Source of the DNA: Coriobacteriales bacterium
GTDB taxonomy: Bacteria; Actinomycetota; Coriobacteriia; Coriobacteriales; UBA8131
NCBI GenBank assembly: GCA_031286245.1
Contig: JAITUO010000108.1
Span: 1 to 6,529, forward strand
Direction of reading: 5' to 3'
DNA length: 6,529 nucleotides
Numbering within the stretch: position 1 is the stretch's first letter; each line of letters opens with the position of its first letter. Below, piece after piece: positions 5,123 through 6,529 of this stretch. The notes beneath the pieces were generated by a model. The model had not been told where the DNA came from. It made no database searches and saw nothing but the letters and a program-made list of their open reading frames with translations. The translations under genes were made by a program, and so were the position numbers.

Positions 5123-6529
5123 ATGTCAGCTTCTACTGAGATGGTCCGCAATGTCGTGCTTGTAGGCCAGGATGGAGCAGGTAAGACCACGCTGGCGGAG
5201 GCCATGCTCCATCTTTCCGGCAGGACCTCACGTCTGGGTACCACCCAGGACGGTAAGTCAAACCTCGACTATGACCCAGAAGAAATCAAGCGCCAGTTCA
5301 CGATTTCGACTTCCATAGCACCGGTAGTTCATAAAGGTGTGAAGATCAATGTCTTGGATACCTCAGGATCTGACGATTTCGTCGGAGACACTATTGCTGC
5401 TCTAGGTGCTGCTGAGATGGCAGTCTTTGTGATCGACATTGTTGCTGGGCCCCAGATCAACACTGTAAAACTCTGGGACATTGCTGAGCAACAAGGCATT
5501 GCTAAAGCCATTTTTATCAACCATGTCGACCGTGAGCACGCTAATTATGAAGAAGCTTTCAGCCTATTAGTCAAGCAGTTCGGATCACGAGTCGGTGCTG
5601 TCAAGCTACCAATCGGTGTGGATAAGGACTTCAAGGGTGTGATCGACGTCATCAGTCAGAAAGCCCATTACCAGGATGCTGGCAAGTCGCATCTGCAAGA
5701 TATCCCCGCCGACCAAACCAATGCGGCCCAGGCTGCTTTTGACCAGCTCTGTGACCTGGTGGCAGAAGCTGATGATGATTTGATGGAGAAGTACCTGGAG
5801 GGCGAGCAACTGACCTCAGAAGAATTGCAAAGCCTGATGCAAAAAGCCATTCAAACCCGGATCATGATACCGGTCTTTGTTGGATCGACTTTGCTCGAAC
5901 AGGGTATCGAGTTATTGATGAACGACATCGTTGATTATTTCCCGAAGCCAGACGAACGTCCACCAGTCGTAAACGCCGACGGAGATGCGATCAATATCGA
6001 TGCGTCAGGCGAGGCTTGTGGTTATGTCTTCAAAACTCTATCTGACCCCTTTGTTGGTCGCCTGTCCTTTGTCAAGGTATTATCCGGCCGGTTGGAACCG
6101 GGTGTCGAACTGATCAATGCACGCACTAATAAAAAAGACCGCCTGACCCAATTGCTAGAGATGTGCGGTAAGGAAAATGAGGCCGTCAAGCAAACTGTCG
6201 CCGGTGACATCATCGTTTTGCCAAAACTGACGGATGCCAAGACCGGGGACACGCTCTCCTCCACAGGCAAATTAAAAATCGCCCCGATGGCTTTCCCCAA
6301 GCCTTTGTATCCGGTGGCGATCGAGGCAGCCAACCAAAAAGACGAAGATAAACTCGGTGATTTTTTGTCCCGTTACACCGAGACTGACCCTTGTGTAATC
6401 CTGCACCGTGACGAACAGACCCACCAGACAATTCTCACGACACTCGGTGAAGGAGCAGTCGATTTGATATTGTCGCGCCTGCGGGAGCGTTCCAATGTCG
6501 AGGCCAAGCTTTTGGAAGTCAAGGTGCCT
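5123..6529 (+). CDS. Divergent elongation factor G-like GTPase (partial, 3' end beyond window)
   Basis: The frame is open to the last base and gives 469 residues of a protein that is about 690 long in EF-G. The GTPase domain has the P-loop GQDGAGKTTL (15-24), a switch I remnant IKRQFTISTS (55-64), a G3 box DTSGSDDF (79-86) and a G4 box NHVD (133-136, for NKMD). Domain II follows (about 296-390), then a domain III with FPKPLYPVAIEA (391-402) and GEGAVDLIL (442-450). EF-G normally has DTPGHVDF and GELHL; here the catalytic switch II histidine is replaced by serine and the proline by serine. This marks an EF-G paralogue, comparable to fusA2-type EF-G-like proteins, rather than the housekeeping translocase. 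The role is unknown and GTP hydrolysis may be slow or altered. Domains IV and V, which would show whether it can act in translocation, are outside the window. It stands alone without rpsL or tuf neighbours. Confidence 0.88.
   Translation, partial: MSASTEMVRNVVLVGQDGAGKTTLAEAMLHLSGRTSRLGTTQDGKSNLDYDPEEIKRQFTISTSIAPVVHKGVKINVLDTSGSDDFVGDTIAALGAAEMAVFVIDIVAGPQINTVKLWDIAEQQGIAKAIFINHVDREHANYEEAFSLLVKQFGSRVGAVKLPIGVDKDFKGVIDVISQKAHYQDAGKSHLQDIPADQTNAAQAAFDQLCDLVAEADDDLMEKYLEGEQLTSEELQSLMQKAIQTRIMIPVFVGSTLLEQGIELLMNDIVDYFPKPDERPPVVNADGDAINIDASGEACGYVFKTLSDPFVGRLSFVKVLSGRLEPGVELINARTNKKDRLTQLLEMCGKENEAVKQTVAGDIIVLPKLTDAKTGDTLSSTGKLKIAPMAFPKPLYPVAIEAANQKDEDKLGDFLSRYTETDPCVILHRDEQTHQTILTTLGEGAVDLILSRLRERSNVEAKLLEVKVP

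Overview
The window looks like chromosome of a Gram-positive bacterium of middling G+C. The evidence is strong AGGAGG-type ribosome binding sites, TTGACA-type promoters, and a secreted protein ending in a sortase-like sorting signal. The EF-G paralogue at the right end reminds me of the divergent EF-G-like proteins of Coriobacteriia (Actinomycetota) and some Bacillota. That is recollection of family flavour, not a search result, so the lineage stays open. All four supported protein genes lie on the + strand.

Layout. Positions 1-452 are non-coding: a short 28-bp-period repeat, a TA-bounded inverted repeat that looks like a small non-autonomous element, and the promoter/operator of the first operon. 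Positions 453-2512 are a two-gene operon: a TetR-family regulator overlapping by ATGA an FAD-dependent oxidoreductase of the phytoene desaturase/carotenoid isomerase/retinol saturase superfamily. A 22-bp palindrome just upstream of the regulator is a good candidate autoregulatory operator. Positions 2513-3160 are non-coding and structure-rich: two back-to-back perfect hairpins, a 43-bp perfect inverted repeat around a 111-nt spacer, then a promoter with a leader of about 130 nt. Positions 3161-4864 encode a secreted surface protein with about twelve 21-residue beta-helix coils, a TTP linker and a variant sorting signal. Positions 4865-5122 hold a terminator-like hairpin and the leader of the last gene. 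Positions 5123 to the window end encode the first 469 residues of a divergent EF-G-like GTPase.

How they relate. Only the regulator and oxidoreductase are clearly linked. The operator has half-sites similar to those of fatty-acid-responsive TetR regulators, which is compatible with control of lipid or isoprenoid oxidoreduction but does not prove it. The surface protein and the EF-G paralogue appear to be separate transcription units. I did not find a convincing new multi-gene system. The most notable items are the 43-bp perfect foldback with a possible promoter aimed at it, the TetR operator, the degenerate switch II of the EF-G paralogue, and the frameshifted duplicate of the end of the surface-protein gene.
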